This document shows, one piece after another, positions 1 through 7,252 of a stretch of 42,147 bases of DNA (its first letter is position 1; the number at the start of each line of letters is the position of its first letter). Made by a program: the position numbers and the translations under genes. This DNA is from Ruminococcaceae bacterium UBA6434. Lineage in GTDB: Bacteria > Bacillota > Clostridia > Oscillospirales > Acutalibacteraceae. Location of the stretch: the NCBI GenBank assembly GCA_002437245.1, contig DJOQ01000024.1:1-42147 (forward strand), in the 5' to 3' direction. The notes under the pieces were generated by a model. It did no database searches. It was not told the DNA's origin and saw nothing but the letters and a program-made list of their open reading frames with translations.

Positions 1-2
1 TT

Positions 3-260
3 CTACATTTTAAAAAGTGTATCGACTATAAGCAGCATTACGGTTCCCGGCAATCCGCCGAGGCCGCACACACTGAGAGAGAAAGCATTCACGCTTAAAT
101 GCACGCCGAAAAAACCGCCTACAAAATTTGCGGCTATAAGAGAAGCTATCCCCTGTAAAGCCGTCATAAAAAGCGATAATAAAAATTTCTTTGTGCGTAA
201 CATCGAAATAATTATGATAAAGCCGAATATACCGAGAACAATATATATTGCAGTTGTCAT
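3..260 (-). CDS. bofA: BofA-family membrane protein (pro-sigma-K processing inhibitor-like)
   Basis: An 85-residue protein made almost wholly of hydrophobic segments: a TM helix at about residues 4-22, a second at about 28-50 and a C-terminal helix at about 60-83. The C-terminal half has the glycine-rich pattern seen in BofA-family proteins (VNAFSLSVCGLGGLPGTVMLL). In Bacillus, BofA sits in the outer forespore membrane and holds back the SpoIVFB protease that processes pro-sigma-K. Clostridia often keep a homolog even where that checkpoint differs, so its role here is inferred. The gene is complete: its TAG stop is 3 bases from the window edge, and a GGGGAG ribosome-binding site lies six bases before the ATG. 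It suggests a spore-forming organism. Confidence 0.72.
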   Translation of the reverse strand: MTTAIYIVLGIFGFIIIISMLRTKKFLLSLFMTALQGIASLIAANFVGGFFGVHLSVNAFSLSVCGLGGLPGTVMLLIVDTLFKM

Positions 261-370
261 TACATTCTCCCCTTCATACGCTATACTATGAGGACAACAT
301 ATACTTTTATGACAAAAGCGCCGTTTATTCCTGATCGGTGTAGCACTAATATATTTAAGCAGGTGGTTTT

Positions 371-559
371 ATGAGAGAAATAATAAACACATTTGAGCAA
401 TTTTGCAAAAAGCTTGACAGGAATGTAATTGTCGAAGAAAAAATACTGAATGACGGAACAAGAATTTTAAAATGTCACGGCTGCTCCGATTGCAAAGACA
501 ATTGTGCAAGAATAGAGCGATTAAAATATTACAAATTTTCAAAAACTACGCAAAAATAG
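371..559 (+). CDS. Small cysteine-rich protein of unknown function
   Basis: A 62-residue soluble protein that I do not recognise. It starts at an ATG preceded by a good AGGTGG ribosome-binding site. The N-terminal half is predicted helical and charged. The middle carries four cysteines in a tight cluster (LKCHGCSDCKDNCARIERL, a C-x2-C-x2-C-x3-C pattern), which would suit a zinc site or a small iron-sulfur/redox site. The rest is basic (ERLKYYKFSKTTQK). It stands alone between a divergent bofA-like gene and a gene with its own promoter, so context gives no function. The coding call rests on the ribosome-binding site and the conserved-looking Cys cluster. Confidence 0.55.
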   Translation: MREIINTFEQFCKKLDRNVIVEEKILNDGTRILKCHGCSDCKDNCARIERLKYYKFSKTTQK

Positions 560-569
560 TCAAATGCGG

Positions 570-598
570 TTGACCGAAGCGGAAAAAACGAGTATTAT
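570..598 (+). promoter_or_regulatory. Sigma-A promoter for the propeller-like gene
   Basis: A -35 box TTGACC and a -10 box TATTAT are separated by 17 bases. They lie about 50 bases before the ATG of the downstream gene. An AT-rich imperfect dyad follows in the 5' leader (about 593-622). Confidence 0.6.
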
Positions 599-650
599 AT
601 TATTTAATTAAATATAATATTAGTTTTTTACATATAACGGTGATATAAAA

Positions 651-1322
651 ATGAAAAAAATAGTGGATTTTGAAATCTGCGATATAGTTCCGTATTCAAA
701 CGGAATTATTTTTGCTAAAAAAGAAATGCTTGACGATAACAGATGCAAGGTTACGTTTTACGGTTACGATATAAAACGCGCAAAACCGATTCCGGTCACA
801 AAAAGCGTTTATCAGCTTAATAAATTCGGTAATGCTTTTAAAGCCATTTGCGATAATATAGGCGACTACATTTCCTGCGATACGGCTGTACTGAGAAATA
901 AAGACATTGCCGTTGTTTATCCGAGCGGCGAGACCGGAATTTTTGACAAAGACGGCAACAGCAAATGGAGCGGTGATTTGTTTTATCACAACTCCCCTGT
1001 TCAAGGCGTTGCTGCCGACGGGTCTTTAATTTGGTGCACCGTACCGGAGCAAAACGCAATTATAAATTACTCTGTTACACATAAGAAATTCAGTCTGCGC
1101 ATCGGTGGGGATTCTTCTACGGCATTTGATAAGCCATATTCGCTCTGTATATACGGTAACGAGTTGTTTGTCTGCAATGCCGCATCATATAAAATAAGAA
1201 CTATCAACCTTAAAGATTTTTCGGTAAATGATTTTCGTCTCTTTGATGAACCCGTTTATCGCTATCTCAGAGTTTGCGGCAGAGAAATAGCCGTACTCGA
1301 ATCCGGTGTATACATATTATAA
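651..1322 (+). CDS. Hypothetical beta-propeller-like protein
   Basis: A 223-residue soluble protein without a signal peptide. Its sequence alternates short beta-strand-like segments with turns (for example IAVVYPSGETGIFDKDGNSKW, then LICTV-type strands, then KPYSLCIYGNELFVCNAASYKI). This resembles NHL/six-bladed propeller repeats, but no repeat is exact enough for a firm family call. It has its own promoter about 50 bases upstream, an SD-like GGTGAT before the ATG, and a strong intrinsic terminator just after the stop, so it appears to be a one-gene transcript. No catalytic motif was seen. Function unknown. Confidence 0.6.
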   Translation: MKKIVDFEICDIVPYSNGIIFAKKEMLDDNRCKVTFYGYDIKRAKPIPVTKSVYQLNKFGNAFKAICDNIGDYISCDTAVLRNKDIAVVYPSGETGIFDKDGNSKWSGDLFYHNSPVQGVAADGSLIWCTVPEQNAIINYSVTHKKFSLRIGGDSSTAFDKPYSLCIYGNELFVCNAASYKIRTINLKDFSVNDFRLFDEPVYRYLRVCGREIAVLESGVYIL

Positions 1323-1339
1323 AATAAATTGAAACAGTA

Positions 1340-1367
1340 AAAGCCTGTTCTGTGAACAGGCTTTTTT
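1340..1367 (+). terminator. Intrinsic terminator
   Basis: A nine-base-pair stem (AGCCTGTTC / GAACAGGCT) with a three-base loop is followed by TTTTTT. It ends the propeller-like transcript. The run of A before the stem lets it also serve the convergent plsY gene. Confidence 0.85.
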
Positions 1368-1374
1368 GTTATGA

Positions 1375-2019
1375 TTATTTATCGGATTTTTTGGAGCCGA
1401 GCCTATTTTCTTCACCGTGAGCTATTCGCTTTATATTTGACCTATGCATAAAGATTATAAGTAGAGCCATAACGGCAGTTGCAACGGTCGGAATAAGCGG
1501 CGAATATTCGGGATACCAAAATTTGTAGATAAAATATGTTGCAATCGGTAATAGTGCCGCAGAAATAATTGAACCGAGTGAAATCATTTTAGAGACGGCA
1601 ACAATAATAACAAACGGAATCATCACTATCGGAAATGTTTGCCATGCAAGAGTCGTAGTAACGCCGAGAGCTGTGGCAACGCCCTTTCCGCCCTTAAATT
1701 TAAAATAAATCGGGAACATATGACCGAGTATTGAAAATACGGCGGCGATATATCCGCAGGCAATAGGATCCGCATCTCCGCAAAGCAACTTTTTTGCCAA
1801 AATAACAGCCACTATACCTTTGCCCACATCACACAAAAAAGTTGCGATTGCCGGCGCTTTTCCGAAGGTTCTGAGCATATTTGTCATACCCGCACTTTTG
1901 GAACCGAAACTGCGTATATCCTTATGATAAAACAGCTTTGAAATAATTATACCGAAGCTCAAAGAGCCTATAAGATATGCCGAAACGGCACAGATAGCAT
2001 AATTAAATATGGGTTGCAT
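1375..2019 (-). CDS. plsY: Glycerol-3-phosphate acyltransferase PlsY
   Basis: PlsY transfers an acyl group from acyl-phosphate to glycerol-3-phosphate, the first step of phospholipid synthesis, at the cytoplasmic membrane. The 214-residue length and about five TM helices fit the family. Visible motifs are an N-terminal AYLIGSLSFGIIISK, the loop FGSKSAGMTNMLRTFGK (family form usually GSGNPGATN-LR) and the acyl-phosphate loop FKGGKGVATALG. The first loop differs from the usual GSGNPG by having SKSAG, while TN-LR is kept. The C-terminal tail is basic. A GGGGG ribosome-binding site precedes the ATG, and the gene has its own near-perfect promoter at 2058-2086. Confidence 0.93.
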   Translation of the reverse strand: MQPIFNYAICAVSAYLIGSLSFGIIISKLFYHKDIRSFGSKSAGMTNMLRTFGKAPAIATFLCDVGKGIVAVILAKKLLCGDADPIACGYIAAVFSILGHMFPIYFKFKGGKGVATALGVTTTLAWQTFPIVMIPFVIIVAVSKMISLGSIISAALLPIATYFIYKFWYPEYSPLIPTVATAVMALLIIFMHRSNIKRIAHGEENRLGSKKSDK

Positions 2020-2057
2020 AAAAATCCCCCGTTCAAATGAATATTTAAAGTTCTTTA

Positions 2058-2086
2058 ATTATAGTTACACACATCCGTTTTGTCAA
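2058..2086 (-). promoter_or_regulatory. Sigma-A promoter of plsY
   Basis: On the minus strand a perfect -35 TTGACA and a perfect -10 TATAAT are separated by 17 bases. They lie about 40 bases upstream of the plsY ATG. Confidence 0.8.
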
Positions 2087-2149
2087 TCGCACACAAAGTA
2101 CAAAAGCATCCGATTTTTACACAAAATTTATAAAAATGACTTTTTCCTA

Positions 2150-2178
2150 TTTACTTTTACATAATGATATGGTATTAT
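2150..2178 (+). promoter_or_regulatory. Promoter of the pyrR-uraA operon
   Basis: A -35 TTTACT and a -10 TATTAT are 17 bases apart. Transcription from here would start near 2185, just ahead of the attenuator. Confidence 0.6.
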
Positions 2179-2189
2179 ACCAAAAAGTA

Positions 2190-2285
2190 AAGCAGTCCTT
2201 TAATTCGGTACGAGATGCCGGCAAGGTAACGCGAAGAAATATTTGTGTAGGTGTACCTTGTCGCATTGCGGCAAGGTATTTTTTT
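2190..2285 (+). promoter_or_regulatory. PyrR-type transcription attenuator (pyr leader)
   Basis: Three mutually exclusive structures can be read. First, a small hairpin at 2206-2220 (CGGTA, loop CGAGA, TGCCG) whose GAGA loop and following GGCAAGG resemble the PyrR-binding anti-antiterminator. Second, GGCAAGGTA at 2220-2228 can pair with TACCTTGTC at 2254-2262 as an antiterminator. Third, TACCTTGTCGC at 2254-2264 can pair with GCGGCAAGGTA at 2268-2278, followed by seven T, as the terminator. GCAAGGTA occurs twice, which creates the switch. In known systems UMP-bound PyrR stabilises the first hairpin and allows termination. Downstream genes are pyrR and a uracil permease, as expected. Confidence 0.8.
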
Positions 2286-2304
2286 ATTGTGCGGAGGCTA
2301 TTAA

Positions 2305-2841
2305 ATGAGCTCAAAGATAATTATCGACACCCAAACTTTGACAAGAACATTAGCCCGACTTGCCCACGAAATAATCGAACACAGTGAAGGCTATGAAGAA
2401 ATTTATCTTGTAGGCATTAAACGGCGCGGTGTGCCGCTCGCTAAAATGCTTAAAACAAATATAGAGAGCTTTTCCGGCTTAAAGGTACACCTCGGTGAAC
2501 TTGACATAACGCTGTACAGAGACGATTTATCCGAAAAATACCCTACCCCTAAACTCAATGATACTCAAATTGATTTTGACGTAACAAATAAAAACATCAT
2601 TTTGGTAGACGATGTGCTTTTTACCGGTCGTACCGCGAGAGCGGCTATGGACGCGATAATAAATCTCGGCAGACCGGCTAAAATTCAGCTTGCGGTCATA
2701 ATAGACCGAGGTCACAGAGAGCTGCCGATATGTGCAAACTATGTTGGTAAAAACATACCAACATCAAGTGATGAATTCGTAAGTGTAAAAGTAAATGAAA
2801 TCGACGGTGTATTCAGAGCAGAGCTTTATAAAAACAGTTAA
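2305..2841 (+). CDS. pyrR: Bifunctional pyr operon regulator / uracil phosphoribosyltransferase PyrR
   Basis: PyrR is a UMP-sensing RNA-binding attenuation protein that also has uracil phosphoribosyltransferase activity. The 178-residue length is normal. Visible features are the N-terminal LTRTLARLAHEIIE helix, the GIKRRGVPLAKML segment, and the PRPP-binding loop IILVDDVLFTGRTARAA at about residues 94-110. Downstream is VIIDRGHRELPI, typical of PyrR. The ATG follows a GGAGG ribosome-binding site. It is the first gene after the attenuator and is followed 51 bases later by the uracil permease, so it likely autoregulates the pair. Confidence 0.95.
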   Translation: MSSKIIIDTQTLTRTLARLAHEIIEHSEGYEEIYLVGIKRRGVPLAKMLKTNIESFSGLKVHLGELDITLYRDDLSEKYPTPKLNDTQIDFDVTNKNIILVDDVLFTGRTARAAMDAIINLGRPAKIQLAVIIDRGHRELPICANYVGKNIPTSSDEFVSVKVNEIDGVFRAELYKNS

Positions 2842-2892
2842 TCAGGTCTCGTGATTTTATCCGAGCCAAAATATATTCAGGAGGCGTAGTAA

Positions 2893-4287
2893 ATGAAACT
2901 TATTTACGACATCAAAGACAAACCCAGATTCGGGCAAGTAATCGTTTTTGCATTTCAACAGTTGCTTGCGATTCTTGCAGCTACAATTGCAGTACCGACA
3001 ATAATCGGTCACGATATGAGCCAATCCGCGGCACTCTTCGGCGCAGGCATAGGCACTATCGTATATCTTCTCTTCACGAAGTTCAGAAGCCCGGTTTTTC
3101 TTGGTTCTTCATTTGCATTCATAGGTTCAATGCTCGCGGCGTTTGCAGGCAGTATCTCAATGCAGCTCGGATATTTAGGTCTTATTTTAGGTGCATTTTT
3201 CGCCGGTCTCGTTTACGTTGTTATTGCAATTGCCGTTAAAATTTCCGGAGTAAAATGGATTAACAAGCTTATGCCGGCAGTTGTTATAGGACCAACGGTT
3301 TCAATCATAGGTCTTTCTCTTGCAGGCAATGCTATTTCCGACCTTACACAGGGTAAGGTTATGGTAGACTCAGTTGAGCAGATTGTTGAAAACGGCGCTA
3401 TTGTGGATAAAGTAACTCAGGTATCCGCCGCCAGCCCATATGTAGCGCTTATTTGCGGTCTCGTTACACTCTTTACAGTTATCCTTTGTTCGGTATACGG
3501 CAAAAAAATGATGAAGTTAATCCCTTTCATTATCGGCATTCTCGCCGGATATGTTGCAGCCGCAATATTTACTGTTATCGGTATAAAAACAAACAACACC
3601 GCTCTTCAGATAATTGATTTCAGCGTATTTTCAAATATGAAACTCTTTGCTGTTCCGGATTTCACATTTATCGAAGCTCTTAAAGGCACAAAAGAAATAA
3701 CCGGACAGTATGTAGCTACCATCGCGGTTGCTTATGTTCCGGTCGCTTTCGTTGTTTTCGCAGAACACATCGCTGACCACAAGAACCTTTCTTCCATCAT
3801 TGACAAAGACCTTCTTGAGGACCCGGGTCTTCACAGAACACTTCTCGGCGACGGTGTAGGCTCAATGATAGGCGCTGTTTTCGGCGGATGCCCGAATACA
3901 ACATACGGTGAATCGGTAGGTTGTGTCGCAATCACCGGCAACGCATCTGTTATTACAATTCTCGCTACTGCTATAATGGCAATCATCATCTCTTTCTTCG
4001 GTCCGTTTGTTACATTTCTCGCCTCTATACCCAATTGCGTAATGGGCGGCGTTTGCATCACACTTTACGGATTCATTGCCGTAAGCGGTCTTAAGATGAT
4101 ACAGAAAGTGGACCTTGATGAAAACCGCAATCTCTTTGTTGTAGCGGTAATTCTCATAGCCGGCATAGGCGGTCTCACCGTAAGCTTCGGCAGTGTAACA
4201 CTTACATCTATCGCTTGCGCGCTTATCCTCGGCATAATTGTAAACTCAATTCTTCCTAAAGACAAGGAAGTTTCCGCTGCAGAATAA
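2893..4287 (+). CDS. uraA: Uracil permease (NCS2 / UraA family)
   Basis: A proton-coupled uracil importer in the cytoplasmic membrane. The 464 residues contain about 12-14 TM segments. Family features include QQLLAILAATIAVPTIIG near the N-terminus, the VGIGT-type GAGIGTIVYLLFTK, and the NCS2 signature with NTTYGES (GGCPNTTYGESVGCVAITG), where Glu in the transport core binds the base. A long polar insert after TM5 (DLTQGKVMVDSVEQIVENG) is common in clostridial UraA. An AGGAGG ribosome-binding site lies before the ATG. Being in the PyrR-attenuated transcript, it should be repressed when UMP is plentiful. A strong terminator follows. Confidence 0.93.
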   Translation: MKLIYDIKDKPRFGQVIVFAFQQLLAILAATIAVPTIIGHDMSQSAALFGAGIGTIVYLLFTKFRSPVFLGSSFAFIGSMLAAFAGSISMQLGYLGLILGAFFAGLVYVVIAIAVKISGVKWINKLMPAVVIGPTVSIIGLSLAGNAISDLTQGKVMVDSVEQIVENGAIVDKVTQVSAASPYVALICGLVTLFTVILCSVYGKKMMKLIPFIIGILAGYVAAAIFTVIGIKTNNTALQIIDFSVFSNMKLFAVPDFTFIEALKGTKEITGQYVATIAVAYVPVAFVVFAEHIADHKNLSSIIDKDLLEDPGLHRTLLGDGVGSMIGAVFGGCPNTTYGESVGCVAITGNASVITILATAIMAIIISFFGPFVTFLASIPNCVMGGVCITLYGFIAVSGLKMIQKVDLDENRNLFVVAVILIAGIGGLTVSFGSVTLTSIACALILGIIVNSILPKDKEVSAAE

Positions 4288-4307
4288 GTTTAATTTAAAC
4301 GCTCCTC

Positions 4308-4338
4308 AAAAGACGCTGTATTTTACAGCGTCTTTTTT
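4308..4338 (+). terminator. Intrinsic terminator of pyrR-uraA
   Basis: An inverted repeat AAGACGCTGTA / TACAGCGTCTT with a three-base TTT loop is followed by a T run. Confidence 0.88.
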
Positions 4339-4403
4339 ATATCTTATGGACTTTTACGATAAGTAATGATAATATTAGTTTACACTCAAAAGGAGCTGAT
4401 TAC

Positions 4404-5261
4404 ATGATCAATTATATTGACAACGGAATTATAAAAGTAGGTGTTAAAGACTACGGCGCTACACTTACAAGCATTGTTTCCCAAAAAAGCGGATATGAGT
4501 TTTTATGGCAGGGCAATCCGTCTGTTTGGAACGGACAATCACCTATTCTGTTCCCGATAATAGGAAAACTGTTAAACGATGAATGCGTCATAAACGGGAA
4601 AACTTACAGCATAATACGCCACGGACTTGCGCGTCACAGAGAATTTAAGCTTGTAGAGTCCACGGACAATGAGCTTATATTCTTACAAAGAGAGAATACG
4701 GACACGTTGAAAAGCTATCCGTACAAATATGACCTCTATGTTTCTTTTAAAGTTACCGACAACAAGCTGACTGTTACCCATAAAGTGGTCAATACAAACC
4801 GCGAAGAAATGTATTTTTCAATCGGCGCGCATCCGGCGTTTAACTGCAATATCGGTGACATCTTAACTTTCGAGTGTAATGAGACGCTGTATTCGGAGAG
4901 AATCGACCACGATTCGGTAATTACCGGGAATAAAGATCTTATACTGTCGGATGATAATAAAATAGAAATAACAAAGCACATATTTGACAAAGATGCGCTG
5001 ATTTTTTCAAATGTAAAGTCTAAATATATTATACTTGATGAAAAAGGAAACAACAAAAGCATAAAATTCACATTCGGCACTCCCCCATTCCTTGCAATAT
5101 GGGCAAAACCCGGTGCGCCGTATGTTTGCATAGAGCCATGGTACGGTGTTAACGACTCATATGATAAAGTTGCGTCTTTTTCACAAAAACGAGGTATTCA
5201 AAAGCTAACCCCTGACAAAGAATTTGTTTTTTCGTGGAGCGCCGAATTTATAGAGAAATAA
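4404..5261 (+). CDS. Aldose 1-epimerase family protein (LacX/YphB-like)
   Basis: A 285-residue galactose-mutarotase-fold protein. The sequence opens with the beta-strand pattern GIIKVGVKDYGATLTSI and YEFLWQGNPSVWNGQSPILFPIIGKL, typical of LacX-type epimerases that act on sugar or sugar-phosphate anomers. RHGLARHREFKL and SIGAHPAFNC supply the conserved His residues (the general acid/base region), and CIEPWYGVND near residue 240 contains the conserved Glu. The GGAGCTGAT ribosome-binding site lies close before the ATG. It is a single-gene unit ended by a bidirectional terminator. The exact sugar cannot be read from the sequence. Confidence 0.88.
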   Translation: MINYIDNGIIKVGVKDYGATLTSIVSQKSGYEFLWQGNPSVWNGQSPILFPIIGKLLNDECVINGKTYSIIRHGLARHREFKLVESTDNELIFLQRENTDTLKSYPYKYDLYVSFKVTDNKLTVTHKVVNTNREEMYFSIGAHPAFNCNIGDILTFECNETLYSERIDHDSVITGNKDLILSDDNKIEITKHIFDKDALIFSNVKSKYIILDEKGNNKSIKFTFGTPPFLAIWAKPGAPYVCIEPWYGVNDSYDKVASFSQKRGIQKLTPDKEFVFSWSAEFIEK

Positions 5262-5267
5262 AAAAAC

Positions 5268-5298
5268 GAGGAACCGGTTTTTAATCGGTTCCTCTTAC
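5268..5298. terminator. Bidirectional intrinsic terminator
   Basis: Stem GAGGAACCG / CGGTTCCTC with a nine-base loop. Read on the plus strand it ends the epimerase gene. Read on the minus strand it is followed by GTTTTTTT and ends the small RNA/ORF unit that starts near 5593. Confidence 0.85.
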
Positions 5299-5473
5299 TT
5301 TATAAACTATGTTTACTTTTGGCTTACATATATATTGAATTTTACTTTGCCACTCACCCGGTCACATTACAGTAACGCAAATTCGTTATTATTATGTACC
5401 GGTCAACCGTAGTAGAACATTCAATAAATTTTGCCTATACGATATTTAAGTACTCACTTTATTAACTCTGTCT

Positions 5474-5536
5474 CTACGAGACCGGATGAGCGGCGAAACA
5501 TGATGACTGCGGCTCTATGCCCTCTGAACAGTACAT
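5474..5536 (-). CDS. 20-residue peptide ORF inside the small RNA
   Basis: An ATG follows AAAGGAGG with an eight-base spacing, and the ORF encodes MYCSEGIEPQSSCFAAHPVS before TAG. The peptide is not hydrophobic enough for a membrane toxin and has two Cys. The stop codon falls in the loop of a GTCTC-GTA-GAGAC hairpin, an arrangement that would couple translation to RNA folding, as leader peptides do. The strong ribosome-binding site is the main evidence for translation. No family is claimed. Confidence 0.45.
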   Translation of the reverse strand: MYCSEGIEPQSSCFAAHPVS

Positions 5537-5599
5537 CGGAAACGCCTCCTTTATAATATTCAAGGGAATGTTTTTTCTTTTCTTCCCTTGTCAAATTAT

Positions 5600-5627
5600 A
5601 TTATAGCGCATATATATTAAATGTCAA
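5600..5627 (-). promoter_or_regulatory. Consensus sigma-A promoter of the small RNA
   Basis: On the minus strand a perfect TTGACA and a perfect TATAAT are separated by 16 bases. This is among the strongest-looking promoters in the window. Confidence 0.8.
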
Positions 5628-5841
5628 TAGTTTTTCTGTAACTTTTTATATTTTTTTATTTATTTTATCTCGGTTGATGCCAAGCATTGCCGTATTACAC
5701 GGATAGGAACGAAACAGCGGCAAAAACTTTGCCTTTGGGTAATTCTTTGATGAGTTTTTATTGCTATCGGGTACAATATTATTTAAAAACAATAATCTTT
5801 TATTTAAAACGCTCTTTTTTTCGGCAAACTGCCTTTTCAGG

Positions 5842-5870
5842 TTGACGAAAGTATCGTTTCGCGGTAAAAT
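5842..5870 (+). promoter_or_regulatory. Promoter of the DUF1292 gene
   Basis: A -35 TTGACG and a -10 TAAAAT are 17 bases apart, just upstream of the CGGAGGTG ribosome-binding site. The 200 bases before it (5640-5840) are AT-rich and I see no gene there. Confidence 0.65.
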
Positions 5871-5893
5871 ATAAAACAATCGGAGGTGACACA

Positions 5894-6211
5894 ATGGCTG
5901 ATAATGAATTTACTGCCGATCTTGTAACAATTGAAGATGAGGACGGCATTACACATACTTTTGAGGAACTTGACAGGATTGAGACCGATGACGGTAAATA
6001 CCTTGCGCTGACACCTGTATATGACGACGCAGAAGAAATTCTCGATGGTGACGGTGAACTTATTATTGTCAGAGTAAATGATGAAAGCGATGACATTTAT
6101 TTGGAGCCTATCGAAAATCAAAAAGAATACGACGAAATAGCCGAAATTTTTGAGGACAGACTTCAGGATCTTTATTTTATTAAAGATGATGATAACAAGA
6201 ATAAAAGCTGA
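5894..6211 (+). CDS. DUF1292 domain protein (YrzB-like)
   Basis: A very acidic 105-residue protein. The opening segment (LVTIEDEDGITHTFEELDRIETDDGKYLALTPV) matches the DUF1292/YrzB family, small cytoplasmic proteins of unknown function common in Firmicutes. The characteristic run continues with an acidic loop (EEILDGDGELIIVRV) and a C-terminal part (EIFEDRLQDLYF). Length is typical. A CGGAGGTG ribosome-binding site lies directly before the ATG and a clear promoter is present. The likely 6S RNA begins about 20 bases after the stop. No function can be inferred. Confidence 0.85.
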   Translation: MADNEFTADLVTIEDEDGITHTFEELDRIETDDGKYLALTPVYDDAEEILDGDGELIIVRVNDESDDIYLEPIENQKEYDEIAEIFEDRLQDLYFIKDDDNKNKS

Positions 6212-6230
6212 CTAAAATCGTAAAATATTT

Positions 6231-6420
6231 ATACCTGCCCGATGCGATAAATATACGGACAATATTGACCCAACACCTATATTTTAGGGGTTCGGATTCT
6301 GATGCTGTGGAGCAGACCTCCCGCCTTTTCGGCGGACGTTGGGAGCACGAATGCTGACGATAGATCCCCACCTGCTTTTGAATGCAGGTTAATTATTGCC
6401 GTGTACGGTCGGGCGGGCAT
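6231..6420 (+). ncRNA. ssrS: Probable 6S RNA
   Basis: A roughly 190-nt segment folds into one long interrupted rod, the shape of 6S RNA, which binds housekeeping RNA polymerase in stationary phase. The closing helix pairs CCTGCCCGAT (6234-6243) with GTCGGGCGGG (6408-6417). A second helix pairs TATACGG (6252-6258) with CCGTGTA (6399-6405). A terminal GC-rich hairpin (CTCCCGCC...GGCGG...GGGAG) caps it. A short hairpin ACCTGC/GCAGGT lies on the 3' side of the central bubble, as in known 6S RNAs. An intrinsic terminator follows. The call is structural; I could not compare it with a covariance model. Confidence 0.6.
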
Positions 6421-6433
6421 CATAATAAAATCT

Positions 6434-6478
6434 AAGGAGCTGTGAAATCACATCACAGCTCCTTTAAATATTGTTTTT
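6434..6478. terminator. Intrinsic terminator between the 6S-like RNA and the kinase gene
   Basis: A 12-bp inverted repeat, AAGGAGCTGTGA (6434-6445) and TCACAGCTCCTT (6453-6464), is followed on the plus strand by TAAATATTGTTTTTT. It lies just past the stop of the convergent kinase gene and may serve both strands. Confidence 0.7.
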
Positions 6479-7080
6479 TACAAGTAAAGCTCCGCAATAC
6501 AGTTCACAATTTTATCCTCATCAGCCGTCGAGGTGTTGATGCACAGGTCATAATTTTCTTTCGCTCCCCATTTTTGACCGCTGAGAAAAGCATAATATTC
6601 AGCACGTTTTTTATCTATCTGCATCATATGTTTTTGAAGTTCACGGTCTGTCATTTCTTTTGGATCGTTACCTCTCTCTCGACAACGTTTCATTTTGTAC
6701 TCAAGTTCCGCATAAAGAAATATACGAAACGGGTCTTTATCACGCAGAACATAGTCGGCACATCTGCCTACAATAACACAGTCTGACTTTTCAGCCACTT
6801 CTTTGATTATAACGCTTTCTGTTTTAAGCACTTCGAGTTGCTGATCCATAACCGGATTTGAAGAAGCACAAAAGCTGTGACCGGTTGTTATATTCATCAG
6901 AGGGAACGGACGTTTTTCCTCTACGCTCTGTATATATTCGGTTGCAAGATCGGTACGCTTCGCAATCTCAACGACGATTTCGTGATCATAATAGGCAAAC
7001 CTGAGTTTTTCAGCCAGCCTGCGACCTATTTCACGTCCTCCGCTGCCGAATTCACGACCCACTGTTATGATTTTTCCCAT
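6478..7080 (-). CDS. Cytidylate kinase-like family protein
   Basis: A 200-residue P-loop nucleotide kinase-like protein. It starts with the conserved opening KIITVGREFGSGGREIGRRLAEKL, where GREFGSGG is the modified P-loop of the cytidylate-kinase-like family. FAYYDHEIVVEIAKRT follows, as in the family, and VIVGRCADYVLRD with FRIFLYAELEYKMKRC forms the lid/base-binding middle. These proteins are distinct from true Cmk; their substrates are mostly undefined. The C-terminus (KENYDLCINTS...) is typical. The ATG follows a GAGAGGAG ribosome-binding site. It is a single gene convergent with the 6S-like RNA. Confidence 0.85.
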   Translation of the reverse strand: MGKIITVGREFGSGGREIGRRLAEKLRFAYYDHEIVVEIAKRTDLATEYIQSVEEKRPFPLMNITTGHSFCASSNPVMDQQLEVLKTESVIIKEVAEKSDCVIVGRCADYVLRDKDPFRIFLYAELEYKMKRCRERGNDPKEMTDRELQKHMMQIDKKRAEYYAFLSGQKWGAKENYDLCINTSTADEDKIVNCIAELYL

Positions 7081-7217
7081 ATGAAGACTCCTCTCTCAAG
7101 ACAGAATCTACGAGTTTTGTTTAACACTAATATATCACAAACAGATATAAAAAGTAAGTAAAAATCAAAAATACGCGATAAAAATCTTCATGTAAAAATT
7201 TGTAAAAAAACACGAAA

Positions 7218-7250
7218 AAAACGACACTCTTTTTACAAAGAATGTCGTTT
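7218..7250 (-). terminator. Intrinsic terminator after tRNA-Leu
   Basis: On the minus strand, an AACGACA / TGTCGTT stem with a long loop is followed by a T run, just past the CCA end of the tRNA. Confidence 0.75.
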
Positions 7251-7252
7251 TT

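Larger units (their letters stand above)
5262..5593 (-). ncRNA. Unidentified stand-alone leader-like RNA with a small ORF
   Basis: A roughly 330-nt minus-strand transcription unit is bounded by a consensus promoter and a strong terminator. Its 5' end can form a hairpin (CAAGGGAA at 5584-5591 pairing with TTCCCTTG). This is followed by an AAAGGAGG ribosome-binding site and a 20-codon ORF, then a GTCTC/GAGAC hairpin overlapping the ORF stop. About 170 nt of further sequence includes two TGACCGG copies. The next gene downstream lies on the opposite strand, so this is not the leader of any gene here. I do not recognise the family; it could be a regulatory RNA, a small-protein mRNA, or a leader that lost its gene. 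Confidence 0.55.

Noticed and set aside
2136..2387. An 83-codon plus-strand frame ahead of pyrR
   Set aside because: It covers the attenuator hairpins and overlaps pyrR in another frame; no ribosome-binding site.
5646..6121. Three minus-strand frames opposite and upstream of the DUF1292 gene
   Set aside because: They are antisense to a well-supported gene and lack ribosome-binding sites.
6231..6420. SRP RNA (ffs) or a riboswitch instead of 6S RNA
   Set aside because: The conserved SRP loop (GGAAG/GAAGCAGC-type) is absent, and the next plus-strand gene does not follow, so a cis riboswitch has no target.
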